DNA of 25,678 bases from Suilimivivens sp964507235 (GTDB lineage: Bacteria > Bacillota > Clostridia > Lachnospirales > Lachnospiraceae): positions 1 through 25,678 of the forward strand of contig CAZDPE010000028.1 in assembly GCA_964507235.1 (NCBI GenBank), in the 5' to 3' direction. Positions 8,086 to 15,437 of the stretch are shown here, piece after piece; position 1 is the first letter of the stretch; each line of letters starts with the position of its first letter. The notes under the pieces were generated by a model. It was not told the DNA's origin and did not search any database. It worked only from the letters and a program-made list of their open reading frames with translations. Position numbers and translations under genes: made by a program.

Positions 8086-8115
8086 GGCATATGCAGGCTG
8101 CATATGCCTTTTTTT
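8086..8115 (+). terminator. Intrinsic terminator inside the MATE leader
   Basis: GGCATATGCA (8086-8095), a GGC loop, TGCATATGCC (8099-8108) and seven T (8109-8115). The stem is perfect over ten pairs. It lies downstream of the predicted promoter and 27 bases before the start codon of the transporter gene, so it must be bypassed for expression. Confidence 0.85.
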
Positions 8116-8142
8116 CGTCAAAATCAAAACAGGAGGTTTAAA

Positions 8143-10209
8143 ATGGCTGAAAAACAAACAAACGATTTTCTGGAAAAAGAAGGTCTGGGAAAATTAATGA
8201 GAAAGTATGCAATTCCATGCGTTGTTTCTCTGCTTGTAGCAGCGCTTTATAATATTGTTGACCAGATATTTATAGCAAATGCAAGCTACCTTGGTTCATT
8301 TGGAAATGCAGCAAATACAGTTGTATTTCCGCTGACTGTTGTTGCGCTGTCCATAGCAATGATGATTGGGGACGGATGCTGCACCTTTGTCAGCATCAGC
8401 CTTGGCGCAAGGGAAAAGGATAATGCTCATCGGGGTATTGGCAGCTCAGTTTTGAGCGTTGTTGCTGTGGGTATTATTCTTATGCTGGTCTATCTGATTT
8501 TTCAGGAGCAGATACTTACCATGTTTGGCGCAAGGGTAAATGAGGAAACCTTCCGGCTTTCAAAGGAATATTTCTTCTGGATTACTTTGGGTATTCCTTT
8601 TTATATGTTTGGCCAGGCAATGAATCCGATTATTCGTTCTGACGGTAGTCCCAGGTTTGCAATGGTTACGCTGCTGACAGGCGCAATTCTGAATATTATA
8701 TTTGATCCCATTTGTATTTATGTGCTTAAATGGGGAATGATGGGGGCTGCTGTTGCAACTATTTTCGGACAGATTGTTTCAGCAATTATGTCGCTTATTT
8801 ATTTGTTCCGCATGAAAGCGGTTAAAATCAGCCGCGACAGCTTTAAAATGCGTTTTGCCCTGATGAAAAAAATTATTCCTCTTGGCATTACCAGTTTTCT
8901 TTCACAGATTTCCATAGTATTTTCCATGGCAGCAGTGTTGAACATGGTAACAAAATATGGTGCCCTGGACCCGATTTTCAAGCAGGCGGAATATTCGCAA
9001 ATACCCACCGCAGTGGTAGGAATTGTAATGAAATTCTTCCAGATTATTATTTCAATTTCCGTTGGCCTGGCAGCAGGATGTATTCCCATAGTCGGTTATA
9101 ATATCGGAGCCAGAAGAAATGACCGTGTTCTGGGATTAATGAAGCGGCTTTTAGTATCAGAAGCAATTGTGGGGTTTGCTGCCACTTTGATCTTTGTACT
9201 GTTCCCACATCAGCTGATTAATATTTTCGGCGCTAAAAACGAGAGTATTTATTATACGGACTTTGCTGTGAAATGTATCCGTATTTTCCTGTGTATGCTT
9301 ACTTTGTCCTGTATCAATAAAGGAACCTTTATCTTTCTGCAATCTCTCGGAAATGCAAAACAATCAACGGCATTATCTATGATGAGAGAGGTTGCATTCG
9401 GCGTGGGGCTTCCTGTTTTGCTTCCTGTATTCTGGGGACTTGATGGTATTTTATACTTCATGCCTGTAGCGGATATTCTTACCTTTATCGCTTCCGTTAT
9501 TGTTATTCTTCACACAAACAGGGCGCTTAGAAATCCTGCAGTGGATAAAACGGAGCCTGAGAGCGCCCGTTTAAAGAAGGAAGCGGTAGGAGGAAAAGTT
9601 TCTTCAAATACAAATACGGTAATTACAATTGGACGCTCTTATGGCGCAGGAGGAAGGACGGTTGGAAAGCTTTTGGCGGAGCAGCTGAATATTCCATATT
9701 ATGATGCGGAGCTTTTGGAGGAAGCGGCAAAAAGCAGCGGCTTAAATAAGAAATTTCTGGAAAGTATGGATGAAAAGCCGGCAGAATCCCGGATGCTTTA
9801 TCAATATGCAGGATTTATATCAGGTCAGCCCACTTCTGTTGAGGAGCTGGCTAATCAGGCACAAAGTGAGATTATTGAAAGAGTTGCCGGAGAAGGAGCC
9901 TGTGTAATTGTAGGACGGCGTGCCGACCAGATACTGAAGGACAGAGAAAATCTTTTCAAGGTATTTGTTACCGCATCTCCTGAGTCAAGAGTAAAGAGGG
10001 TATCCAGTCGTGATCATTTAACAAATCAGGAAAGCCTTAAAAAGATAGTAAAGGTGGATAAGGAAAGGTCTGCTTATTATAATCAGCATTCCGGTAAAGA
10101 GTGGGGCGCTGCATCAAGCTATGACCTCTGCATTGATACGGATAAACTGGGAATTGAAGGCGCAGTTGAAATGATTGCTGCCGCAGTAAAAAAATCAGAA
10201 AATAAATAG
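8143..10209 (+). CDS. MATE transporter fused to a cytidylate-kinase-like domain
   Basis: The 688-residue product (ATG at 8143 with AGGAGG six bases upstream; the frame is open further back but without a ribosome site) has two parts. Residues 1 to about 455 form a twelve-helix MATE family exporter (MepA-like: KYAIPCVVSLLVAALYNIVD, QAMNPIIRSDG, YNIGARRNDRV), an Na+ or H+ coupled drug or metabolite pump. After a charged linker, residues 493-688 form a cytidylate-kinase-like domain (Cytidylate_kin2 type). Its phosphate loop is GRSYGAGGRTVGK at 497-509, followed by IPYYDAELLEEAAKSSGL and a GRRAD motif. The kinase-like part is cytoplasmic and its substrate is unknown. Expression is likely controlled by the attenuator leader. 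A strong terminator follows. The fusion is clear since both parts share one open frame with no internal ribosome site seen. Confidence 0.93.
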   Translation: MAEKQTNDFLEKEGLGKLMRKYAIPCVVSLLVAALYNIVDQIFIANASYLGSFGNAANTVVFPLTVVALSIAMMIGDGCCTFVSISLGAREKDNAHRGIGSSVLSVVAVGIILMLVYLIFQEQILTMFGARVNEETFRLSKEYFFWITLGIPFYMFGQAMNPIIRSDGSPRFAMVTLLTGAILNIIFDPICIYVLKWGMMGAAVATIFGQIVSAIMSLIYLFRMKAVKISRDSFKMRFALMKKIIPLGITSFLSQISIVFSMAAVLNMVTKYGALDPIFKQAEYSQIPTAVVGIVMKFFQIIISISVGLAAGCIPIVGYNIGARRNDRVLGLMKRLLVSEAIVGFAATLIFVLFPHQLINIFGAKNESIYYTDFAVKCIRIFLCMLTLSCINKGTFIFLQSLGNAKQSTALSMMREVAFGVGLPVLLPVFWGLDGILYFMPVADILTFIASVIVILHTNRALRNPAVDKTEPESARLKKEAVGGKVSSNTNTVITIGRSYGAGGRTVGKLLAEQLNIPYYDAELLEEAAKSSGLNKKFLESMDEKPAESRMLYQYAGFISGQPTSVEELANQAQSEIIERVAGEGACVIVGRRADQILKDRENLFKVFVTASPESRVKRVSSRDHLTNQESLKKIVKVDKERSAYYNQHSGKEWGAASSYDLCIDTDKLGIEGAVEMIAAAVKKSENK

Positions 10210-10216
10210 AAGCATG

Positions 10217-10268
10217 GGCTGCCGGGGTTGAAATGGGATAATGATCATCTAAAACCCGGCAGCCTTTT
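10217..10268 (+). terminator. Terminator after the MATE-kinase gene
   Basis: GGCTGCCGGGGTT (10217-10229) pairs with AACCCGGCAGCC (10253-10264) over twelve pairs with one bulged G. It is followed by TTTT and then directly by the family B repeat at 10270. Confidence 0.85.
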
Positions 10269-10269
10269 A

Positions 10270-10312
10270 ATTCATGACAATAGAAAGTTCGCAAAGCGTG
10301 CTTTCTATTGTT
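10270..10312 (-). repeat. 43-bp hairpin repeat, family B, copy at trpA end
   Basis: On the minus strand this reads AACAATAGAAAGCACGCTTT and on to ATTCATGAC reversed. It is identical over 43 bases to 17045-17087. CAATAGAAAG and CTTTCTATTG form a ten-pair stem with an inner CGC-TTT-GCG stem. Its left end abuts the T-run of the MATE terminator and its right end overlaps the TAA stop codon of trpA (10311-10313). It may end trp transcription, although no U-run follows it. Confidence 0.9.
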
Positions 10313-11081
10313 ATTTTAAAGCATCTTTCATGCTCTTAACATATTCACCAACAGGCCCTGCAGCGTTTTTCCCGTACTGAGCAACCAGCTTGATAATAGC
10401 GGAGCCTACAATAGCGCCATCAGATATGCCTGCCATTTTTGCTGCCTGGGCAGGAGTGGAGATACCAAAGCCCACTGCACAGGGAACAGAGGTATTTTCC
10501 CGAATTACTTTTACTAAGGATCCAATATCTGTATTGATTTCACTGCGGATGCCGGTAACGCCCAGACTGGAAACAATGTAAATAAAGCCTTCCGCTTCTT
10601 TTGCAATCATTGCCACTCTGTTTGCAGAAGTGGGGGCAATCAGGGAAATAAGAGCCACGTCATATTTCTTACAGATATCGCTGAATTCTTCCTTTTCTTC
10701 AAAAGGCAGGTCAGGCAGAATCAGTCCATTGATGCCGATTTCAGAACAAGTGCCGATAAATTTTTCAGCATCATAGGAAAAGACAACATTGGAATAGGTC
10801 ATGAAAACCATGGGAAGAGTAAGGTCTTTGCGGAGCTCTCTTACCATTTCAAAAATTTTGTCCGTAGTAACGCCGCCTGTTAATGCGCGGAGATTGGCAC
10901 TCTGAATTACAGGACCTTCCGCAGTTGGATCAGAAAAAGGAATACCAAGCTCAATTAAGTCGGCTCCGTTTGCCGCCATAGCGCGCACAATTTCTTTTGT
11001 TGTTTCCAAATCAGGATCCCCACAGGTAATAAATGGGATAAATGCCTTGCCGTTTGCAAAAGCGTCTTTAATTCTAGTCAT
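10311..11081 (-). CDS. trpA: Tryptophan synthase alpha subunit
   Basis: Cleaves indole-3-glycerol phosphate to indole and glyceraldehyde-3-phosphate within the alpha2-beta2 tryptophan synthase complex. From the ATG at 11081 the product has 256 residues. FITCGDPD, DLIELGIPFSDP (Glu44, matching catalytic Glu49 of the Salmonella/E. coli enzyme) and the phosphate-binding region VGFGISTP and GAIVGSAI are present. The second catalytic acid, Asp60 in the reference enzyme, is Glu here (Glu55 in TAEGP). The frame is open to 11183, but that extension overlaps trpB and has no family likeness. The ATG overlaps the last eight bases of trpB (ATGACTAG), which indicates translational coupling. It is the last gene of the trp operon. 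Confidence 0.96.
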   Translation of the reverse strand: MTRIKDAFANGKAFIPFITCGDPDLETTKEIVRAMAANGADLIELGIPFSDPTAEGPVIQSANLRALTGGVTTDKIFEMVRELRKDLTLPMVFMTYSNVVFSYDAEKFIGTCSEIGINGLILPDLPFEEKEEFSDICKKYDVALISLIAPTSANRVAMIAKEAEGFIYIVSSLGVTGIRSEINTDIGSLVKVIRENTSVPCAVGFGISTPAQAAKMAGISDGAIVGSAIIKLVAQYGKNAAGPVGEYVKSMKDALK

Positions 11082-12264
11082 GGATATCCTCCCCTCTGTA
11101 ACGTGCAATTGCAGCACAATCCTTATCGCCCCGTCCGGAAATGGTGATAACCATAATCTTATCCTTGGAATATCCGGGCGCAATTTTTATTGCATGGGCA
11201 ACGGCATGTGCGCTTTCAATAGCGGGTATAATGCCCTCAGTCCGTGAAAGATACTCAAAAGCATTTACGGCCTCTTCGTCTGTAACGGGAACATACTGGG
11301 CACGTCCCGTATCGTGAAGCCATGCGTGCTCCGGTCCGATACCGGGATAATCAAGCCCGGCTGAAATAGAGTAAACAGGTGCAATCTGACCATATTTGTC
11401 CTGGCAGAAATAGGATTTCATGCCGTGGAAAATGCCAAGGCGTCCGGTTGCTATGGTAGCTGCGGTTTCGAAGGTATCAATTCCCCTGCCGGCAGCTTCA
11501 CAGCCGATTAGCCGGACATCCTTATCTTCAATGAAATGATAGAAGGTTCCCATGGCGTTGCTGCCGCCGCCTACACAGGCCATTACCACATCGGGAAGTC
11601 TTCCTTCCTTTTCCAGCATCTGTTGTTTGATTTCTCTGGATATAACAGACTGAAAATCTCTTACAATGGTGGGGAAGGGATGAGGTCCCATAACGGAACC
11701 AAGGCAATAGTGTGTATCATCAATTCTGCTGGTCCATTCTCTCATGGCTTCGGAAACAGCATCCTTTAAGGTGGCGGTTCCGGTTTTAACGGGAATGACT
11801 TCTGAACCGAGAAGCTTCATTCTGTAAACATTGAGAGCCTGACGTTTCGTATCTTCTTCACCCATAAAAACCACACATTCCATATCGAGAAGCGCTGCAG
11901 CGGTAGCCGTGGCTACGCCGTGCTGTCCGGCGCCTGTTTCAGCAATCAGCCTGGTTTTGCCCATTTTTTTTGCAAGCAGAGCCTGTCCTAAAACATTGTT
12001 GATTTTGTGGGAACCGGTATGGTTCAAATCCTCACGTTTCAGATAAATTTTGGCCCCGCCCAAATCCTTTGTTAATTTTTCCGCATAATATAAGCGGCTG
12101 GGGCGTCCGGCATATTCATTAAATAAGGTGGTAAGTTCTTTGTTAAATTCAGGGTCATCTTTGTAATGGTTATAGGCTTCTTCCAACTCAATAACAGCGT
12201 TCATCAGTGTTTCGGGGATGTATTGGCCGCCATGGGCTCCGAAGCGTCCTTTCGACTGTGACAT
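11074..12264 (-). CDS. trpB: Tryptophan synthase beta subunit
   Basis: A PLP enzyme that joins indole and L-serine to make L-tryptophan. The 396-residue length is standard for the TrpB1 type that partners TrpA. The Schiff-base lysine is in NHTGSHKINN (Lys87, the same number as in E. coli). GRPSRLYYAE and the phosphate loop GGGSNAMGTF are also present, as are IGCEAAG and the C-terminal ISGRGDKD. GGAGG lies six bases before the ATG at 12264. It follows trpF by 29 bases and overlaps trpA by eight. Confidence 0.98.
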   Translation of the reverse strand: MSQSKGRFGAHGGQYIPETLMNAVIELEEAYNHYKDDPEFNKELTTLFNEYAGRPSRLYYAEKLTKDLGGAKIYLKREDLNHTGSHKINNVLGQALLAKKMGKTRLIAETGAGQHGVATATAAALLDMECVVFMGEEDTKRQALNVYRMKLLGSEVIPVKTGTATLKDAVSEAMREWTSRIDDTHYCLGSVMGPHPFPTIVRDFQSVISREIKQQMLEKEGRLPDVVMACVGGGSNAMGTFYHFIEDKDVRLIGCEAAGRGIDTFETAATIATGRLGIFHGMKSYFCQDKYGQIAPVYSISAGLDYPGIGPEHAWLHDTGRAQYVPVTDEEAVNAFEYLSRTEGIIPAIESAHAVAHAIKIAPGYSKDKIMVITISGRGDKDCAAIARYRGEDIHD

Positions 12265-12293
12265 AATTTACCTCCATAAAATTTATTTTAATT

Positions 12294-12899
12294 TTAAAGC
12301 TGCTGCTGCGTAACAGCAGTCACGAATGCTTTCATTTTTTTATAATCCTTTTTACCGTCAGTTTCCACACCGGAGCTGACATCTACGGCATAAGGGTGAG
12401 CAAATTCGATGGCATTTCTTACATTTTCAGGATTTAAACCGCCTGCCAGGAAAAAGGGTCTGTCAATATTCTGAATCAGGGACCAGTCAAAGGTTTCCCC
12501 GGTTCCCAGTCCGTTATCCAGCAGAAGATAATCGGAAGGAAAGGCAAGCGCTTTTTGAATATCAGCCCTGGTTTTGATAATGAATGCTTTTATAACAGGC
12601 TGGCTGCAATACTGCCTCAGCTCTTTCAAATAAGCTTCATCTTCCTGTCCGTGCAGCTGGGCAATCTGGATTGTGCCGCTTTGTAAAAGTGAAATCACAT
12701 TTTCTACAGGCTCATTTACAAAAACGCCAGCAGTGGGAATGGAAGGATCAAGTAATTTTCTGAAATGCGCTGCCTGCTTTGGAGAAACATATCTTGCTCT
12801 GCCCTTTAAGAAAACAAATCCCACATAGTCAGGCTTCAGTTCGTTGGCATATGAAATGTCATTCTCTGATTTTAAGCCGCAGATTTTTATTTTTGTCAT
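12294..12899 (-). CDS. trpF: Phosphoribosylanthranilate isomerase
   Basis: Carries out the Amadori rearrangement of N-(5'-phosphoribosyl)anthranilate to CdRP. The 201-residue TIM-barrel protein starts KIKICGL, with Cys7 as the expected general base, and has QLHGQED, FLAGGLNPENV and YAVDVSSGVE (with the expected general-acid Asp) in order. The frame is open to a TTG at 12947, but the family N-terminus begins at the ATG at 12899, with GGAG seven bases upstream. It is a separate gene from trpC, unlike the fused enterobacterial form. The 115 bases between trpC and trpF contain a hairpin and a possible mini-ORF. Confidence 0.96.
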   Translation of the reverse strand: MTKIKICGLKSENDISYANELKPDYVGFVFLKGRARYVSPKQAAHFRKLLDPSIPTAGVFVNEPVENVISLLQSGTIQIAQLHGQEDEAYLKELRQYCSQPVIKAFIIKTRADIQKALAFPSDYLLLDNGLGTGETFDWSLIQNIDRPFFLAGGLNPENVRNAIEFAHPYAVDVSSGVETDGKKDYKKMKAFVTAVTQQQL

Positions 12900-12918
12900 A
12901 GTAATGCTCCATTCTTGC

Positions 12919-12975
12919 TCAGCCCGCGAATTTGGGCGTAAGCACAAATTTGCCTGTGAAAAATTTATTTTTCAC
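12919..12975 (-). CDS. Possible 18-codon leader ORF between trpC and trpF
   Basis: AAGGAG (12989-12984) is eight bases before a GTG that opens VKNKFFTGKFVLTPKFAG and stops at TGA, 19 bases before the trpF start. The first codons lie in a perfect eleven-pair inverted repeat, CTGTGAAAAAT (12977-12967 read on the minus strand) against ATTTTTCACAG (12964-12954). The same frame continues past the TGA with sense codons through the trpF start site. It may be a coupling or leader ORF, or a fragment of a dispersed repeat. Whether it is translated is unknown. Confidence 0.35.
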   Translation of the reverse strand: MKNKFFTGKFVLTPKFAG

Positions 12976-13014
12976 AGTATATACTCCTTAAGACGAAAGT
13001 TTTATGAGGAGAAT

Positions 13015-13800
13015 TCAGCATCCCCTCAGAGTATCCAGCATAGCTTTTTTATTTTCAGCTCTCATCAGGGTTTCGCCTATGAGAACGGCGTTGACATTGG
13101 CTTTTCTAAGCACATCAATGTCTTTGGCGGTGCGGATACCGCTTTCAGCCACAAAGAGGACGGATTCCGGTACCAGCCTGCGTAAATTTTCGGAATTGCG
13201 GACATCTACCGTAAAATCCTTCAGATTCCGGTTGTTTACACCGATAATACGGGCTCCTGCGCGGATGGCAGAGGCAATTTCTTCTTCGTCATGGGCTTCC
13301 ACTAAAGCGGATAAGCCCAGTGTATCGCAGATTTCAATATAATGCCTTACTGTTTCCTCAGGTAAAAGGGAGCAGATTAAGAGCACTGCAGAGGCTCCTA
13401 AAAGCTTTGCTTCATAAATCATGTATTCATCCACGGTAAAATCCTTACGGATACAGGGAATGGAAACAGCTGCAGCAATTTCTTTCAGATATTCATTGCA
13501 GCCGAGAAACCATTTCGGTTCCGTCAGTACGGAAATACAGGATGCGCCTGCTGCTTCATACTCTTTCGCAATGGAAAGATAGGGAAAATCTTCAGCAATA
13601 ATTCCTTTGGAAGGAGATGCTTTTTTGCACTCGCAGATAAAGCTGATATCGCCGTCCTTAAGGGCTTTTTCAAAAGGGAAACCTGTATTGCAGTTCATGG
13701 CAAGGGCCTGCTTTTTTATTACTTCCAAAGGAAGGCTTTTCTTTGCTTTTTTTACTCTTTCCCCTGCATAATCAGCAATAGTATCCAAGATTGTTGTCAT
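13015..13800 (-). CDS. trpC: Indole-3-glycerol phosphate synthase
   Basis: Closes the indole ring, converting CdRP to indole-3-glycerol phosphate with loss of CO2. The 261-residue TIM barrel shows CECKKASPSKGII (catalytic lysine region), SVLTEPKWFLG, CIRKDFTVDEYMIYEAK, GVNNRNLKDF, ESGI and LIGETLMRA, all family hallmarks. The ribosome site is poor: AGAAAGG is about 14 bases before the ATG at 13800, so translation may depend on coupling to trpD, which ends 39 bases upstream. Confidence 0.97.
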   Translation of the reverse strand: MTTILDTIADYAGERVKKAKKSLPLEVIKKQALAMNCNTGFPFEKALKDGDISFICECKKASPSKGIIAEDFPYLSIAKEYEAAGASCISVLTEPKWFLGCNEYLKEIAAAVSIPCIRKDFTVDEYMIYEAKLLGASAVLLICSLLPEETVRHYIEICDTLGLSALVEAHDEEEIASAIRAGARIIGVNNRNLKDFTVDVRNSENLRRLVPESVLFVAESGIRTAKDIDVLRKANVNAVLIGETLMRAENKKAMLDTLRGC

Positions 13801-13839
13801 AGCTTATTATTTGACCTTTCTGGCAGATTTAACAGTAAT

Positions 13840-14856
13840 TTATGAATTACTTTCTTTTATAAATGCTTCTAATGTGGCAAGAGCAGAGCCGTCATCAATT
13901 AACTTTCCTGCAAGGACAACACCGTCTGCAAGGCTTTCCGCTTTTCCTCCGATATAAAGAGCAGCGCCGGCATTCAAAAGAACAGCATTTCTCTTAGGGC
14001 CTTTTTCACCTTTTAAAATAGAAAGGGTGATAGCAGCATTTTCTTCCGGCGTTCCGCCCACAAGGTCTTCCTTTTTACAGGCAGTAAGTCCGAAATCTTC
14101 AGGGGTTATGGTATAGGTCTTATATTCACCTTCATTAAGCTCACAGATAAAGGTAGGAGAGCTTACAGAAATTTCATCCAGCTTATCTAACCCATATACT
14201 ACCATTCCTTTTTTAACTCCGAGATTTGTAAGTACTCTTGCAAGAGGCTCTACAAGAGATTTGTCATAAACGCCAAGCAGCTGCATAGAAGGAGATGCGG
14301 GGTTGGTAAGGGGTCCCAGGATATTGAATACGGTACGGATACCCAGTTCTTTACGGATGGGGCCTACATATTTCATGGAAGTATGGTATTTCTGGGCAAA
14401 GAAGAAACAAATACCTGCTTTTTCCAGCAATTCAACGCATTTTTCAGGAGATAAATCAATGTTTACGCCGAGAGCCTCCAGACAGTCTGCAGTACCGGAT
14501 TTGGAAGATGCGGCACGGTTGCCGTGTTTGGCTACCTTTACGCCTCCCGCAGCAATGACCAGGGCGGAAGTAGTGGAAATGTTAAAGCTTTGCGCATTGT
14601 CGCCGCCGGTTCCTACGATTTCAAGAACATCCATGCTGTGGTTTACTTTTATGGCATGATCTCTCATGGCGGCAGCGCAGCCTGCTATTTCTTCGGTAGT
14701 TTCCGCTTTGGTGCTTTTGGTGGATAAGGCTGCCAGAAATGCGGCGTTTTGGGTTGGTGAAGTTTCGCCGCTCATGATTTCGTTCATAACGGCGTAAGCC
14801 TCGTCATAGGTTAAATCCTGTTTGTCAACAATTTTAATAATGGCTTCTTTAATCAT
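13840..14856 (-). CDS. trpD: Anthranilate phosphoribosyltransferase
   Basis: Transfers phosphoribose from PRPP to anthranilate. The 338-residue product has the PRPP-binding motif GTGGDNAQSFNIST and the anthranilate-site region KHGNRAASSKSGTADCLEALG. It also has RKELGIRTVFNILGPLTNP and VYGLDKLDEIS. It is not fused to a glutaminase. The start ATG overlaps the trpG stop as ATGA, so translation is coupled. Confidence 0.97.
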   Translation of the reverse strand: MIKEAIIKIVDKQDLTYDEAYAVMNEIMSGETSPTQNAAFLAALSTKSTKAETTEEIAGCAAAMRDHAIKVNHSMDVLEIVGTGGDNAQSFNISTTSALVIAAGGVKVAKHGNRAASSKSGTADCLEALGVNIDLSPEKCVELLEKAGICFFFAQKYHTSMKYVGPIRKELGIRTVFNILGPLTNPASPSMQLLGVYDKSLVEPLARVLTNLGVKKGMVVYGLDKLDEISVSSPTFICELNEGEYKTYTITPEDFGLTACKKEDLVGGTPEENAAITLSILKGEKGPKRNAVLLNAGAALYIGGKAESLADGVVLAGKLIDDGSALATLEAFIKESNS

Positions 14857-15437
14857 AATTCTATACCTTTCCTTTCATTTAAGAAATTTTTTAACATGGT
14901 TTTTCCATCCGGCGTAAGAATGGATTCGGGATGAAACTGGAGTCCGTATACCGGATAAGTTTTATGCTGCACCGCCATAATTTCTCCGTCCTGCGTTCTT
15001 GCAGTTACAATAAGGCAGTCAGGAAGAGTTTCTTCGAGAGCGGCAAGAGAGTGATATCTGGCTACAGGAGCCGTTTCCGGACAGCTCTTGAAAATGGGGC
15101 AGCTTAAATCGAGCTTTGTCAGAGATTGTTTTCCGTGCATCAGTTCCTTTGCATAGGAAACAGTGGCTCCATAGGCTTTGCAGATTGCCTGATGTCCCAG
15201 ACAGACGCCCAGAATGGGAATTCTGCCTCCCAGTTCCTTTACCACATCAATGCAGATACCGGCATCCTCCGGTCTTCCGGGGCCGGGAGAGATAATAATA
15301 GTTTCAGGCTTCATTTCTTCTATTTCCTTTACAGTAAAAACGTCGTTTCGGATAACCTGTATGTCGGGATTAATGGAACCGATGAGCTGAAACAGGTTAT
15401 AGGAAAAGCTGTCATAATTATCAATCAGTAAAATCAT
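14853..15437 (-). CDS. trpG: Anthranilate synthase component II (glutamine amidotransferase)
   Basis: Releases ammonia from glutamine for TrpE. From the ATG at 15437 the product has 194 residues. The class I glutaminase triad is intact: Cys79 in LGVCLGHQ, and His169 and Glu171 in GLQFHPES. SPGPGRPEDAG forms the oxyanion region. The frame is open to 15497, but the N-terminus MILLIDNYDSFSYNL is the family start and its ATG overlaps the trpE TGA as ATGA. In many Firmicutes the same subunit also serves p-aminobenzoate synthase; that is possible here but not shown. Confidence 0.96.
   Translation of the reverse strand: MILLIDNYDSFSYNLFQLIGSINPDIQVIRNDVFTVKEIEEMKPETIIISPGPGRPEDAGICIDVVKELGGRIPILGVCLGHQAICKAYGATVSYAKELMHGKQSLTKLDLSCPIFKSCPETAPVARYHSLAALEETLPDCLIVTARTQDGEIMAVQHKTYPVYGLQFHPESILTPDGKTMLKNFLNERKGIEL

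Larger units (their letters stand above)
7984..8142 (+). promoter_or_regulatory. Structured attenuator leader of the MATE-kinase gene
   Basis: Four alternative pairings can be read directly. Hairpin 1 is ATGCACTG (8020-8027) with CAGTGTAT (8046-8053), eight pairs including one G-U. Segment 2, TGCATGTG (8064-8071), can pair with segment 3, CATATGCA (8088-8095), an antiterminator of eight pairs with one G-U. Segment 3 is also the left arm of a perfect ten-pair terminator with segment 4. Segment 2 contains the start codon of a two-codon ORF with a perfect ribosome site at 8056-8061. The layout matches ribosome-mediated attenuation leaders of antibiotic-resistance genes such as ABC-F and erm loci. 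The regulated signal is an inference. Confidence 0.65.

Noticed and set aside
7999..8142. N-terminal extension of the MATE-kinase gene to 7999
   Set aside because: The extension would be translated through the terminator hairpin, has no ribosome site and gives a Cys/Arg-rich untypical N-terminus. AGGAGG at 8131-8136 fixes the ATG at 8143.
11082..11183. Longer trpA start at 11183
   Set aside because: This region is the trpB C-terminal coding sequence read in another frame, and the added residues have no TrpA likeness.
12900..12947. Longer trpF start at a TTG (12947)
   Set aside because: The family N-terminus begins at MTKIKICGL and GGAG is correctly placed for the ATG at 12899.
14303..14659. 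118-codon plus-strand open frame within trpD
   Set aside because: It is a shadow of trpD on the opposite strand with no ribosome site or motif.
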